In this document: piece by piece, positions 1 through 6,431 of the stretch
How positions within the stretch are numbered: the first letter of the stretch is position 1
Layout of the letters: every line of letters starts with the position of its first letter
Assembly: GCA_947177935.1 (NCBI GenBank)
Contig: CAMWWG010000005.1
Coordinates: forward strand, 1-12,898
Length of the DNA: 12,898 bases
Direction of reading: 5' to 3'
Source of the DNA: an uncultured Ruminococcus sp.
GTDB lineage: Bacteria > Bacillota > Clostridia > Oscillospirales > Ruminococcaceae
Made by a program: the position numbers and the translations under genes
Notes under the pieces: generated by a model
Seen by the model: the letters and a program-made list of their open reading frames with translations, nothing else
Told to the model about the DNA's origin: nothing
Databases searched by the model: none

Positions 1-962
1 AGCAGATCCGGATCGAATTTTTCAGCAAATTCCAGTTCCGGAACCTGAAAATCAACGGAATTTTCCTGTTCTGGCATTCCGGAAGATCCCAATGGCTGTA
101 AATGCAATTTTTCCAGTAATCGGAACATTTCCAGTTCTGTGAGAACTTTCCGGAGATTCTCGGAATCCTGTTTTTTCGGGAGATAATTTTGCAAATCCAG
201 AGAAACAGGTGCATTCCGGACGATCTGCGCAAGCCACCTGCTTTGGAATGCGGATTCTTTCCCCTCGGTGAGTAGTTTCCGGACTCTGGGCGTTGCCTGG
301 AATGTTTCCGGATTCTGTTCCAGATTCTGATATAAATTTTCAATACTCTGATACTTCTGAATTAAATTTTTGGCGGTTTTTTCTCCGATTCCCTTGACGC
401 CGGGAATATTATCCGAGCTGTCCCCCATCAGTGCTTTCAGGTCTACCAGATATTCCGGATCGAATCCGTAATCCTGCCGGAATTTTTCCGGCGTATACGG
501 AATTGTTTCTTTGTTTGTCAATAAATGCACGGTGACATGCTCTGTAATTAATTGCAGACTGTCCCTGTCGCCGGTCATCAGAATACATTCCTGTCCCTGC
601 TGATGACAAATATCGGCAAGCGTTCCGAGAATATCATCTGCCTCAAAGCTTTCCGCACCGCAACAGGAAATTCCCATAGATTTCAGAATTTCCTTGATAT
701 ATGGCATCTGCATGGCAAGTTCCTTCGGCATTCCCTGCCGGTTTGCCTTGTAGGATTCCACTTTTTCACGCCGGAATGTCTGCATTCCCACATCAAACGC
801 AACGGCGACCGCATCCGGTTTTACAGCATGGAACTCTTTGAGATACATATTCATGAAGCCAAAAATCGCATGTGTGAAGACCCCCTTGTGATTCGACAAC
901 GGACGCACCCCGTAATATGCCCTGTGAATCACGCTGTTTCCGTCAATGACAAGTAATCTCAT
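1..962 (-). CDS. polA: DNA polymerase I, N-terminal 5'-nuclease part (runs off the left edge)
   Basis: DNA polymerase I removes RNA primers and fills gaps in replication and repair. Only about 320 codons are in the window, covering the 5'-3' exonuclease (FEN-like) domain. The chain opens with MRLLVIDGNSVIHRAYYG, which holds a conserved metal-binding Asp. It continues with AFDVGMQTFRREK (about 59-71), FEADDILGTLA with clustered acidic metal ligands, TGDRDSLQLI, and the helix-hairpin-helix region LMGDSSDNIPGVKGIGEKTA. The frame is open to the left edge, so the polymerase domain lies outside and the gene is partial here. The ATG at 960-962 is preceded by a purine-rich AAAGGGGA site. A good promoter lies just upstream and a terminator separates it from pilT, so it is probably its own transcription unit. 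A stand-alone 5'-3' exonuclease cannot be excluded without the downstream sequence, although residues after the nuclease core run on without a stop. Confidence 0.93.
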   Translation of the reverse strand, partial: MRLLVIDGNSVIHRAYYGVRPLSNHKGVFTHAIFGFMNMYLKEFHAVKPDAVAVAFDVGMQTFRREKVESYKANRQGMPKELAMQMPYIKEILKSMGISCCGAESFEADDILGTLADICHQQGQECILMTGDRDSLQLITEHVTVHLLTNKETIPYTPEKFRQDYGFDPEYLVDLKALMGDSSDNIPGVKGIGEKTAKNLIQKYQSIENLYQNLEQNPETFQATPRVRKLLTEGKESAFQSRWLAQIVRNAPVSLDLQNYLPKKQDSENLRKVLTELEMFRLLEKLHLQPLGSSGMPEQENSVDFQVPELEFAEKFDPDL

Positions 963-1023
963 GAAAAATCCCCTTTCCTTCTGAAAAAATAATTTTAAAT
1001 TCTAAATTTTCAATTCTATTCTT

Positions 1024-1052
1024 ATTATACAACAAAATCATCCGGAATGCAA
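1024..1052 (-). promoter_or_regulatory. polA promoter (sigma-A type)
   Basis: On the minus strand a -35 TTGCAT (1047-1052) is followed after exactly 17 bases by a perfect -10 TATAAT (1024-1029). Transcription would start near 1017, giving a leader of about 55 bases before the polA ATG. An imperfect palindrome (1041-1062) overlaps the -35 box. Confidence 0.75.
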
Positions 1053-1083
1053 GCAATCCGGAGAAAAATTTTTCCCGGATATT

Positions 1084-1139
1084 CTGAAAAAAACAAAAAA
1101 TTCTTCCGTGACAGAAATTCTCCATCACGAAAGAATTTT
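1084..1139 (-). terminator. Rho-independent terminator after pilT
   Basis: Two 14-base arms (1126-1139 and 1097-1110) flank a 15-base loop and are followed on the minus strand by a T-rich run down to about 1084. The single non-Watson-Crick position is a U-G wobble when read as minus-strand RNA but a C-A mismatch on the plus strand. This fits termination of the pilB-pilT transcript about 25 bases past the pilT stop. Confidence 0.8.
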
Positions 1140-1161
1140 AAAATTTTTTAATTTTGATAAA

Positions 1162-2232
1162 TTAGCCGTTGCCGTTCAGGAATCTATAGAATTCCGCTTT
1201 GCTCTGGCATTTCTCCAAAGCGGCGGTTTCATTGACGATTCCTCTCTTGACATACCGTGCTAATTCCTGGTCAAGACACATCATGCCATGTTGTTTACCG
1301 GACTGAATCGCGGATAGTAACATGTGGGTCTTGCCGTCACGGATCATAGCGGCGCAGGCGTCCGTTACATTCAGAATTTCCATGCAGGCAACACGTCCCT
1401 TGCCGTCCATTCTCGGCAGAAGTGTCTGGGAAACAACGCCGACCAGGTTATTGGCAAGCTGTGTACGGATCTGTCCCTGTTGGTGCTCCGGATATACGTC
1501 AATAATACGATCAATGGTATCTGCGGCGGAAGTTGTATGCAGTGTGGATAATACTAAGTGTCCGGTTTCAGCAGCCGTAACGGCAGCACTGATCGTCTCA
1601 AAGTCACGCATCTCACCTACAAGAATGACATCCGGGTCTTCACGGAGTGCGGCACGGAGTGCGGCGGCAAAGTCCGGAACGTCATCGCCGACTTCTCTCT
1701 GATTCACCATGCAGAGTTTATGCTGATGGATGTACTCAATCGGATCTTCAATTGTGATGACGTGCGCACTTCTGTGCACATTGATATAATCAATCATACC
1801 TGCCAACGTGGTGGATTTACCAGAGCCGGTCGGACCTGTTACCAGGATCAGCCCACGGGGACGCATGGCAAAATCCGCAAGAACCGGCGGAAGATCCAGA
1901 TCATCCAGTGTCGGAATGTCATTTCTCAGCAGACGGATGGCAATTGCTGTATGTCCTCTCTGAAAATACACGTTCACACGGTGACGATAGCCGGCATTGG
2001 TCTGGAATGAAAAGTCTGTATCCACATGTCTGCGGACACTTGCCATCTGCATGTCATTTGTCATCTGGTTGACAATGGACATTACTTCTTCTTCATCAAG
2101 CTCCGGATATTTGGTCATTTTGCGGAGCGCACCATTCAATCTTACGATCGGATTAATGCCGTAAGTGAAGTGCAGGTCTGAACAGCCGATGGCACGGGCT
2201 TCATTCAGAATCTGGTTAATTTCGATAGCCAA
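1162..2232 (-). CDS. pilT: PilT-type retraction ATPase
   Basis: Predicted cytoplasmic hexameric ATPase that powers pilus retraction by depolymerising pilin at the PilC platform. The 356 residues match PilT length. Visible motifs are Walker A GPTGSGKS (133-140), Asp box ITIEDPIEY (159-167), Walker B DPDVILVGEMRD (199-210) and His box HLVLSTLHT (225-233). The N-terminal part (1-100) looks like the PAS-like PilT domain and lacks the long N-terminal extension and Cys pairs of PilB. The C-terminal signature is loose: AAMIRDGKTHMLLSAIQSGK (294-313) stands where PilT proteins usually carry AIRNLIRE. The start is TTG, chosen because AGGAGG sits 8 bases upstream and the sequence then reads as a normal PilT N-terminus. 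It follows pilB after 39 bases and is probably co-transcribed with it. A PilU-like accessory ATPase is the alternative. Confidence 0.9.
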   Translation of the reverse strand: MAIEINQILNEARAIGCSDLHFTYGINPIVRLNGALRKMTKYPELDEEEVMSIVNQMTNDMQMASVRRHVDTDFSFQTNAGYRHRVNVYFQRGHTAIAIRLLRNDIPTLDDLDLPPVLADFAMRPRGLILVTGPTGSGKSTTLAGMIDYINVHRSAHVITIEDPIEYIHQHKLCMVNQREVGDDVPDFAAALRAALREDPDVILVGEMRDFETISAAVTAAETGHLVLSTLHTTSAADTIDRIIDVYPEHQQGQIRTQLANNLVGVVSQTLLPRMDGKGRVACMEILNVTDACAAMIRDGKTHMLLSAIQSGKQHGMMCLDQELARYVKRGIVNETAALEKCQSKAEFYRFLNGNG

Positions 2233-2240
2233 ACAAAATT

Positions 2241-2246
2241 CCTCCT
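2241..2246 (-). promoter_or_regulatory. Ribosome binding site that fixes the TTG start of pilT
   Basis: A perfect AGGAGG lies 8 bases before the TTG at 2230-2232. No ATG in the same frame is better placed, so the TTG start is accepted. Confidence 0.85.
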
Positions 2247-2271
2247 GACTTAAAAATTTTATTATAATTAA

Positions 2272-3948
2272 TTATACAGCATAAGTTACACGCACAAGCT
2301 CATCCATGGAAGTAACGCCTTTCTGTACCAGTTCTGAAACGTTGTCACGGAGTAGCTTTGTACCGTTTTCACGGGCTTTTTCTTCAATTTCTTCTTTACT
2401 GCCGCTACGTGCCACAATCGTGGAAATCCCAGCAGTGCAGTGAATGATTTCATGAATTGCCGTTCTGCCCCGATAGCCCGTGCCATTGCATTCCGGACAG
2501 CCCTGTGCTTCATAAACCGGAATCGGTGAATAAATATCTTCCAGTTTCATGAGCTTGTTCTCGTCCTCGTCAGAATATCTCTGAACTTTGCATTTCGGAC
2601 AGAGCACTTTGACAAGTCGCTGCGCAATAACACCGATCAGAGAAGTTGCAACCATGTACGGCGCAACGCCCATGTCAACCAGACGCACAATCGTAGATGC
2701 AGCATCATTTGTATGCAGTGTAGATAATACTAAGTGTCCCGTGATAGCGGCTCTGATGCCGATGTCGGCAGTTTCGGAGTCACGCATCTCACCAATCATG
2801 ACAATATCCGGGTCCTGACGGAGGATAGAACGCAGTGCGGCGGCGAATGTCATACCAGTTTTTGCATTTACCTGTACTTGGTTAATACCATCAATGGCTT
2901 TTTCGACCGGATCTTCTACTGTGATGACGTTAACATGCGGTTTTGCCAATTCACCAAGCGCCGCATACAGCGTCGTAGTTTTACCAGAACCAGTAGGACC
3001 GGTTACCAGGATAACGCCATGCGGACATTTAATCATGGATTCAAACAGCGTATAGTTATAATCCGACATACCAAGATCTGTGATCTTACGCAGTGCGATA
3101 TTACCCGTGGACAAGATACGAATAACGATCTTTTCGCCGTTGACCATCGGGAGCGAAGATACACGGACGTCCAGTGTCGTACCATCAACGACTTGCGTGA
3201 AACGACCGTCCTGCGGAATACGCTTCTCAGCAATGTTCATGCCGGAAATCAGTTTCAGACGAGTTGCTAACGCAGTATGCACCACGTTGGAGACATTCAT
3301 CAGTTCTACTAAGTCACCATTTACACGAATCCGAATTCTGGTATATGTCTTGAACGGCTCAATATGAATATCCGTCGCATCCGCTCTGTAGGAGTTTTCC
3401 ACAATCGTCGTTGCAAGTTTTACAATCGGCGCACTCTCGACTCTGTCTCTGGAGTCATCATCCTCCACATCATTCTGTCTGAGCTGCGAAATACCTTCCA
3501 GAACGCTGTCTACGTTCTCCATAGAATACATATTACCGATTGCTTTATTAATCGCTGATTTCGTTGCCAGTACCGGAATCGTGTCCATACCGGTCTGCAT
3601 CTTGATATCTTCCAGAATATTGAAGTTAATCGGGTCGTCCGTGGCGACTGTCAGTCTGCGTCCTTGGATATTAATTGCAATGACCGTATATTTCTTGGCA
3701 AGTGTTTCCGGAATTCTGCGGACAGCGTCTTCATCAATGTCAATATTGCCCAGATCCACATACGGCACACGCAATTTTGCTGCCAGTGCCTTAGACAGGC
3801 TGACTTCAGAAATAAATCCTAATTCTACAACAGTTTCACCAAAACGCTTGCCGCCGTTTTCTTTCTGTGCTGTGAGAACCTGCTGCAACTGTTCGGCTGT
3901 GATTAACTTCTGTTCTACAAGATAATCACCAATACGAATATTTCTCAT
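2272..3948 (-). CDS. pilB: PilB-type extension ATPase with MshEN-like N-terminal domain
   Basis: Predicted cytoplasmic hexameric ATPase that drives pilin polymerisation at the PilC platform. The 558 residues match PilB/GspE size. The N-terminal 1-145 region resembles the T2SSE_N/MshEN fold, with two consecutive related motifs (from RIGDYLVEQKLITAEQLQQV at 5 and from FGETVVELGFISEVSL at 36). Then come ATDIHIEP (191-198), Walker A GPTGSGKT (317-324), Asp box TVEDPVEK (343-350), Walker B DPDIVMIGEMRD (379-390), and His box HLVLSTLHT (405-413). Cys 450/453 and Cys 484/487 form the zinc-binding tetracysteine motif typical of PilB and absent from PilT. The ATG is preceded by GGAGG about 10 bases upstream. 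It is first in the pilB-pilT unit and divergent from pilD. The com-type ATPase ComGA is less likely because of the full N-terminal domain and the zinc motif. Confidence 0.94.
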   Translation of the reverse strand: MRNIRIGDYLVEQKLITAEQLQQVLTAQKENGGKRFGETVVELGFISEVSLSKALAAKLRVPYVDLGNIDIDEDAVRRIPETLAKKYTVIAINIQGRRLTVATDDPINFNILEDIKMQTGMDTIPVLATKSAINKAIGNMYSMENVDSVLEGISQLRQNDVEDDDSRDRVESAPIVKLATTIVENSYRADATDIHIEPFKTYTRIRIRVNGDLVELMNVSNVVHTALATRLKLISGMNIAEKRIPQDGRFTQVVDGTTLDVRVSSLPMVNGEKIVIRILSTGNIALRKITDLGMSDYNYTLFESMIKCPHGVILVTGPTGSGKTTTLYAALGELAKPHVNVITVEDPVEKAIDGINQVQVNAKTGMTFAAALRSILRQDPDIVMIGEMRDSETADIGIRAAITGHLVLSTLHTNDAASTIVRLVDMGVAPYMVATSLIGVIAQRLVKVLCPKCKVQRYSDEDENKLMKLEDIYSPIPVYEAQGCPECNGTGYRGRTAIHEIIHCTAGISTIVARSGSKEEIEEKARENGTKLLRDNVSELVQKGVTSMDELVRVTYAV

Positions 3949-3991
3949 AAAACTGAAACCTCCAAATATAAAATTTTAAATAATATTTTAC

Positions 3992-4020
3992 TTGTCAAAC
4001 CTGGTAAGCTATGTTATAAT
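3992..4020 (+). promoter_or_regulatory. pilD promoter with extended -10
   Basis: -35 TTGTCA (3992-3997), a 17-base spacer and -10 TATAAT (4015-4020), with a TG one base before the -10 (extended -10). The start site would be near 4027, about 43 bases before the pilD ATG. Confidence 0.8.
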
Positions 4021-4041
4021 TATAATATATACCAATCTCAA
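4013..4041 (-). promoter_or_regulatory. Candidate pilB-pilT promoter
   Basis: On the minus strand, -35 TTGAGA (4036-4041), a 17-base spacer and -10 TATAAC (4013-4018) form a reasonable sigma-A promoter. The -10 overlaps the -10 of the opposing pilD promoter. A perfect TTGACA also occurs on this strand at 3993-3998, but without a convincing -10 at the right distance. Confidence 0.5.
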
Positions 4042-4054
4042 ATCTATCATTATC

Positions 4055-4061
4055 AAGGAGG
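4055..4061 (+). promoter_or_regulatory. Ribosome binding site that fixes the pilD start
   Basis: AAGGAGG ends 8 bases before the ATG at 4070-4072. It rules out the in-frame upstream TTG at 3992, which lies in the promoter -35 box. Confidence 0.9.
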
Positions 4062-4069
4062 GCATTTTC

Positions 4070-4960
4070 ATGCTTCACAATGAATTTATGGAACTTCCGT
4101 TCTATCTCATGTTTTACCTCATTGTTTTTTTCTATGGAATTTGTATCGGCAGTTTTCTGAATGTTGTAATTTTCCGTCTGCCGAAAAATGAATCACTGAT
4201 CAAACGTTCCTCGCATTGTATGACCTGCGGCACAAAAATCCGTGCGAGGGATAATATTCCGGTTCTTAGCTGGATGCTGCTCAAAGGCAAATGCCGCAGC
4301 TGCGGTGAACCTATCTCAAAACGCTATCCAATTGTGGAATCCCTGAATTGTGTCATTTATTTAATCACTGTCACTGTTCTGGATTTCAGCCTGCAAAGCA
4401 TTCTGTACTGCTTTTTCTTCTCAGCACTGCTCTGTATTGCTTTCATCGACTGGGACACAATGGAAATGGATCTGCGGTTATTAATCTTTATTGCTGTGCT
4501 TGCCGTTCCGGATCTGGTGCTTTCTGTGCTTGCGCTGACTGCTCCCGAATTATTTCAGAACTTGCCGCATTTTGTCACAGATCAGTCTTTGGCTTTGAGT
4601 TCCCATCTGATTGGCTTGCTTTGTATTGCCCTGCCGTTTTTCCTGATCGGTGAAATCAGTATCCCGATCATTAAGAAAAAATTCGGAGAGCGTTTCCGTG
4701 CCATTGAACTCGGTGATACGGTTCTGATGGCTGCCGGAGGATTATTAATCGGCTGGAAAGCTGTTTTAGTATCTGCATTTTTGGGAATTATCATTGCCGG
4801 CGTTTGCGGCATGATTCTCAAGAAACGTGGCGGAGAATCCAAATTTGCATTTGGTCCTTATCTTGCAATGGGTCTGTTCCTGGGAACACTGTTCGGGAAT
4901 CAGCTCTTTGACTGGTACATAGCATGGGTGACATATGATCCCTACGCAATACCTACATGA
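4070..4960 (+). CDS. pilD: Type IV prepilin peptidase / N-methyltransferase
   Basis: Predicted integral-membrane aspartic protease (family A24) that cuts the short leader of prepilins after Gly and methylates the new N-terminus. The 296 residues fit a full PilD. After a first membrane helix containing GICIGSFLNVVIFRLP (23-38) comes the cytoplasmic methyltransferase-type loop with two CxxC pairs (Cys 50/53 and 75/78). Several hydrophobic segments follow. The two catalytic Asp regions are FIDWDTMEMD (125-134) and ELGDTVL (213-219). The second departs from the usual GxGD: Glu stands in place of the first Gly, but the Asp (216) is kept. Its substrates are probably the prepilins encoded at 5031-8915. 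It is alone on the plus strand, convergent with the pilin operon, and has its own promoter and terminator. Confidence 0.93.
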   Translation: MLHNEFMELPFYLMFYLIVFFYGICIGSFLNVVIFRLPKNESLIKRSSHCMTCGTKIRARDNIPVLSWMLLKGKCRSCGEPISKRYPIVESLNCVIYLITVTVLDFSLQSILYCFFFSALLCIAFIDWDTMEMDLRLLIFIAVLAVPDLVLSVLALTAPELFQNLPHFVTDQSLALSSHLIGLLCIALPFFLIGEISIPIIKKKFGERFRAIELGDTVLMAAGGLLIGWKAVLVSAFLGIIIAGVCGMILKKRGGESKFAFGPYLAMGLFLGTLFGNQLFDWYIAWVTYDPYAIPT

Positions 4961-4962
4961 TG

Positions 4963-5028
4963 GCAATCGCAACCGGCAGCAGGAGCAATCTCCCGACTGC
5001 CGGTTTTTGCGGATTGCAAAATTTTTTT
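4963..5028 (+). terminator. Rho-independent terminator after pilD
   Basis: A long nested hairpin begins two bases after the pilD stop. The outer arms are GCAATCGC (4963-4970) and 5009-5017. The middle arms ACCGGCAG (4972-4979) and CTGCCGGT (4997-5004) pair perfectly, and an inner GGAG/CTCC pair closes a CAAT loop (4982-4993). Seven Ts (5022-5028) follow on the plus strand. Read on the minus strand there is no T run after the hairpin, so it should mainly stop pilD transcripts. Confidence 0.85.
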
Positions 5029-5030
5029 GA

Positions 5031-5990
5031 TTACTTGGGTGTTGTATCGATTTCAGAGCCGTAAGAATAAATAAACGTGTAGGCGCTGTTGTCGCCAGGT
5101 TCATATTTACAGCGTGCAAAGATATTTGTATATTCAGGAGAAACTAAAGTTCCTGATCCTCTGTCAACAAATGCGTTTTCCATGATCGGATTGCCAGCGG
5201 GATCTTTCTTGGGTGTGATCCCGTCCGCTTCCATTGCCTGCACCTTGTCGACACAATAATAAACACCTTTTACCGCAGAACTGGAGCCGAATACCTGATT
5301 GACCCAAGGCATTGTCATGGTAGATACAAAAGAATATTCTGTTTTGGGGCTGTCCACTGTGCTTCTGTGTGTGGTTGCCTTGATCGTGAATGCTGTATTG
5401 GACGGGCTCAAGCACTTATCAACTTCAATTGTATTCCCGGAACTACCATCAAGACTCCAGGCATCAAATTCTTCTACTGTGGCATAACTGCCGGGCTTGA
5501 TTTCAAAATCATAGGTATCATAATAAGACTTGTTTACAGCATATTCCTGATACGTCGGAGCTGAAGCAGAGATACTTCCCAGATCATCCACTGTATATGT
5601 CCATTTGCTGATTTTTCCGATCGTTCCGCTGTTGTCAATTTGAAGAACATGAAATGTTCCCTTTGCGTAATCCGGACTGTTCACATTGCTTTTTGCTCTG
5701 ACAACACCTCCGTAGTAAGTTTTAGCAAAATCTTCCACAGCAGCCTTTCTTCCGGTATCATCATATGTTGTGCATACAATACGACTGTATTCTGCTGTAG
5801 AAAGTTCACCCTCGATAAAACGACTGATATTCGTCACGGCAGCACTGCCATTCTCCTGGATTTCTGTCATGACTGTTGTTTTGTAGACAGGCATCATCAC
5901 AGAAGTAGCAGCCAGGAGAATAATGCTGAAAATCGCAATGACCACGATCAGCTCTATCAGCGTAAAACCCTTTAATTTCTTTGATTTCAT
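5031..5990 (-). CDS. PilW-like minor prepilin
   Basis: Type IV prepilin, 319 residues. The leader MKSKKLKG is followed by the classic cleavage and N-methylation site G|FTLIE, with mature Glu5 (residue 13) and a hydrophobic helix to about residue 32. The rest is a long soluble domain without obvious repeats, larger than a typical major pilin and close to PilW/PilJ-type minor pilins. That suggests a role in starting pilus assembly or in the filament tip complex. Its start is set by AAGGAGG (5998-6004), which overlaps the stop codon of the preceding pilin gene; 12 bases separate the two genes, so they are probably translationally coupled. It is the last gene of the operon. The family name is inferred from size, position and N-terminus. 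It could be an adhesive or even an abundant pilin. Confidence 0.8.
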   Translation of the reverse strand: MKSKKLKGFTLIELIVVIAIFSIILLAATSVMMPVYKTTVMTEIQENGSAAVTNISRFIEGELSTAEYSRIVCTTYDDTGRKAAVEDFAKTYYGGVVRAKSNVNSPDYAKGTFHVLQIDNSGTIGKISKWTYTVDDLGSISASAPTYQEYAVNKSYYDTYDFEIKPGSYATVEEFDAWSLDGSSGNTIEVDKCLSPSNTAFTIKATTHRSTVDSPKTEYSFVSTMTMPWVNQVFGSSSAVKGVYYCVDKVQAMEADGITPKKDPAGNPIMENAFVDRGSGTLVSPEYTNIFARCKYEPGDNSAYTFIYSYGSEIDTTPK

Positions 5991-6002
5991 GACACTTCCT
6001 CC

Positions 6003-6410
6003 TTAAGGTGCAGGTTCGATCCTGTAAAAGTCAAGATCTGCGTCCAGTCCTGAACCTGTATCACGGTTGGAACGGGAAGCCATGCAGGATGTGTCGTACT
6101 TCTTGGCATTCACAGTATACTCTTTTGCACCATACTTCACCTGGAATGTCACTTCTTCAGCGACAGGAGCGGTTTCCACTGTGCCCCCTTCGTCATCATA
6201 AAGGACAGTATTATTCTGGATTGCCGCCGCAGGTGCTTCTGCGGCGATTTTGTTATTGACATGATTGGAATTTTTGAGCAGATTCATAGCAACCTGTGTC
6301 ATTCTTACCATGATAAGCGTAGCAATGCTGAAAACAGCCATTGCAATGATACACTCAATCAGAGTCATGCCTTTGAGTTTTTTATTGTGTTTTCTGAAAA
6401 TTCTGTTCAT
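6003..6410 (-). CDS. PilV-like minor prepilin
   Basis: Small type IV prepilin, 135 residues. A 14-residue leader (MNRIFRKHNKKLKG) precedes the site G|MTLIE with mature Glu5 (residue 19) and a hydrophobic helix to about residue 36. Met as the first mature residue and the TLIECIIAMAVFSIA helix resemble PilV/GspI-type minor pilins. The remaining 100 residues form a small globular domain with a polar stretch rich in Ala, Glu and Thr (about 58-85). An AGGAGG lies 11 bases before the ATG. It sits 21 bases after the large pilin-like gene and 12 bases before the PilW-like gene, which gives the PilX-PilV-PilW type cluster seen for minor pilins. A role as the major pilin is possible but less likely given the PilV-like N-terminus. 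Confidence 0.8.
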   Translation of the reverse strand: MNRIFRKHNKKLKGMTLIECIIAMAVFSIATLIMVRMTQVAMNLLKNSNHVNNKIAAEAPAAAIQNNTVLYDDEGGTVETAPVAEEVTFQVKYGAKEYTVNAKKYDTSCMASRSNRDTGSGLDADLDFYRIEPAP

Positions 6411-6431
6411 TTCAAAGCACTCCTCCTATGA

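Noticed and set aside
943..1128. Minus-strand open frame of 61 codons between pilT and polA
   Set aside because: It runs through the terminator loop, the polA promoter and the polA ribosome site; no ribosome site of its own fits.
1558..2010. Plus-strand open frame of 150 codons across pilT, and similar plus-strand frames at 2734-3270, 8151-8597 and 8797-9210
   Set aside because: They lie opposite genes with clear protein motifs, have no ribosome sites or recognisable domains, and are composition-driven shadows.
3992..4069. Extra 26 codons in front of pilD, starting at a TTG
   Set aside because: The TTG is the -35 box of a strong promoter, the stretch covers the -10 as well, and a perfect ribosome site precedes the ATG at 4070.
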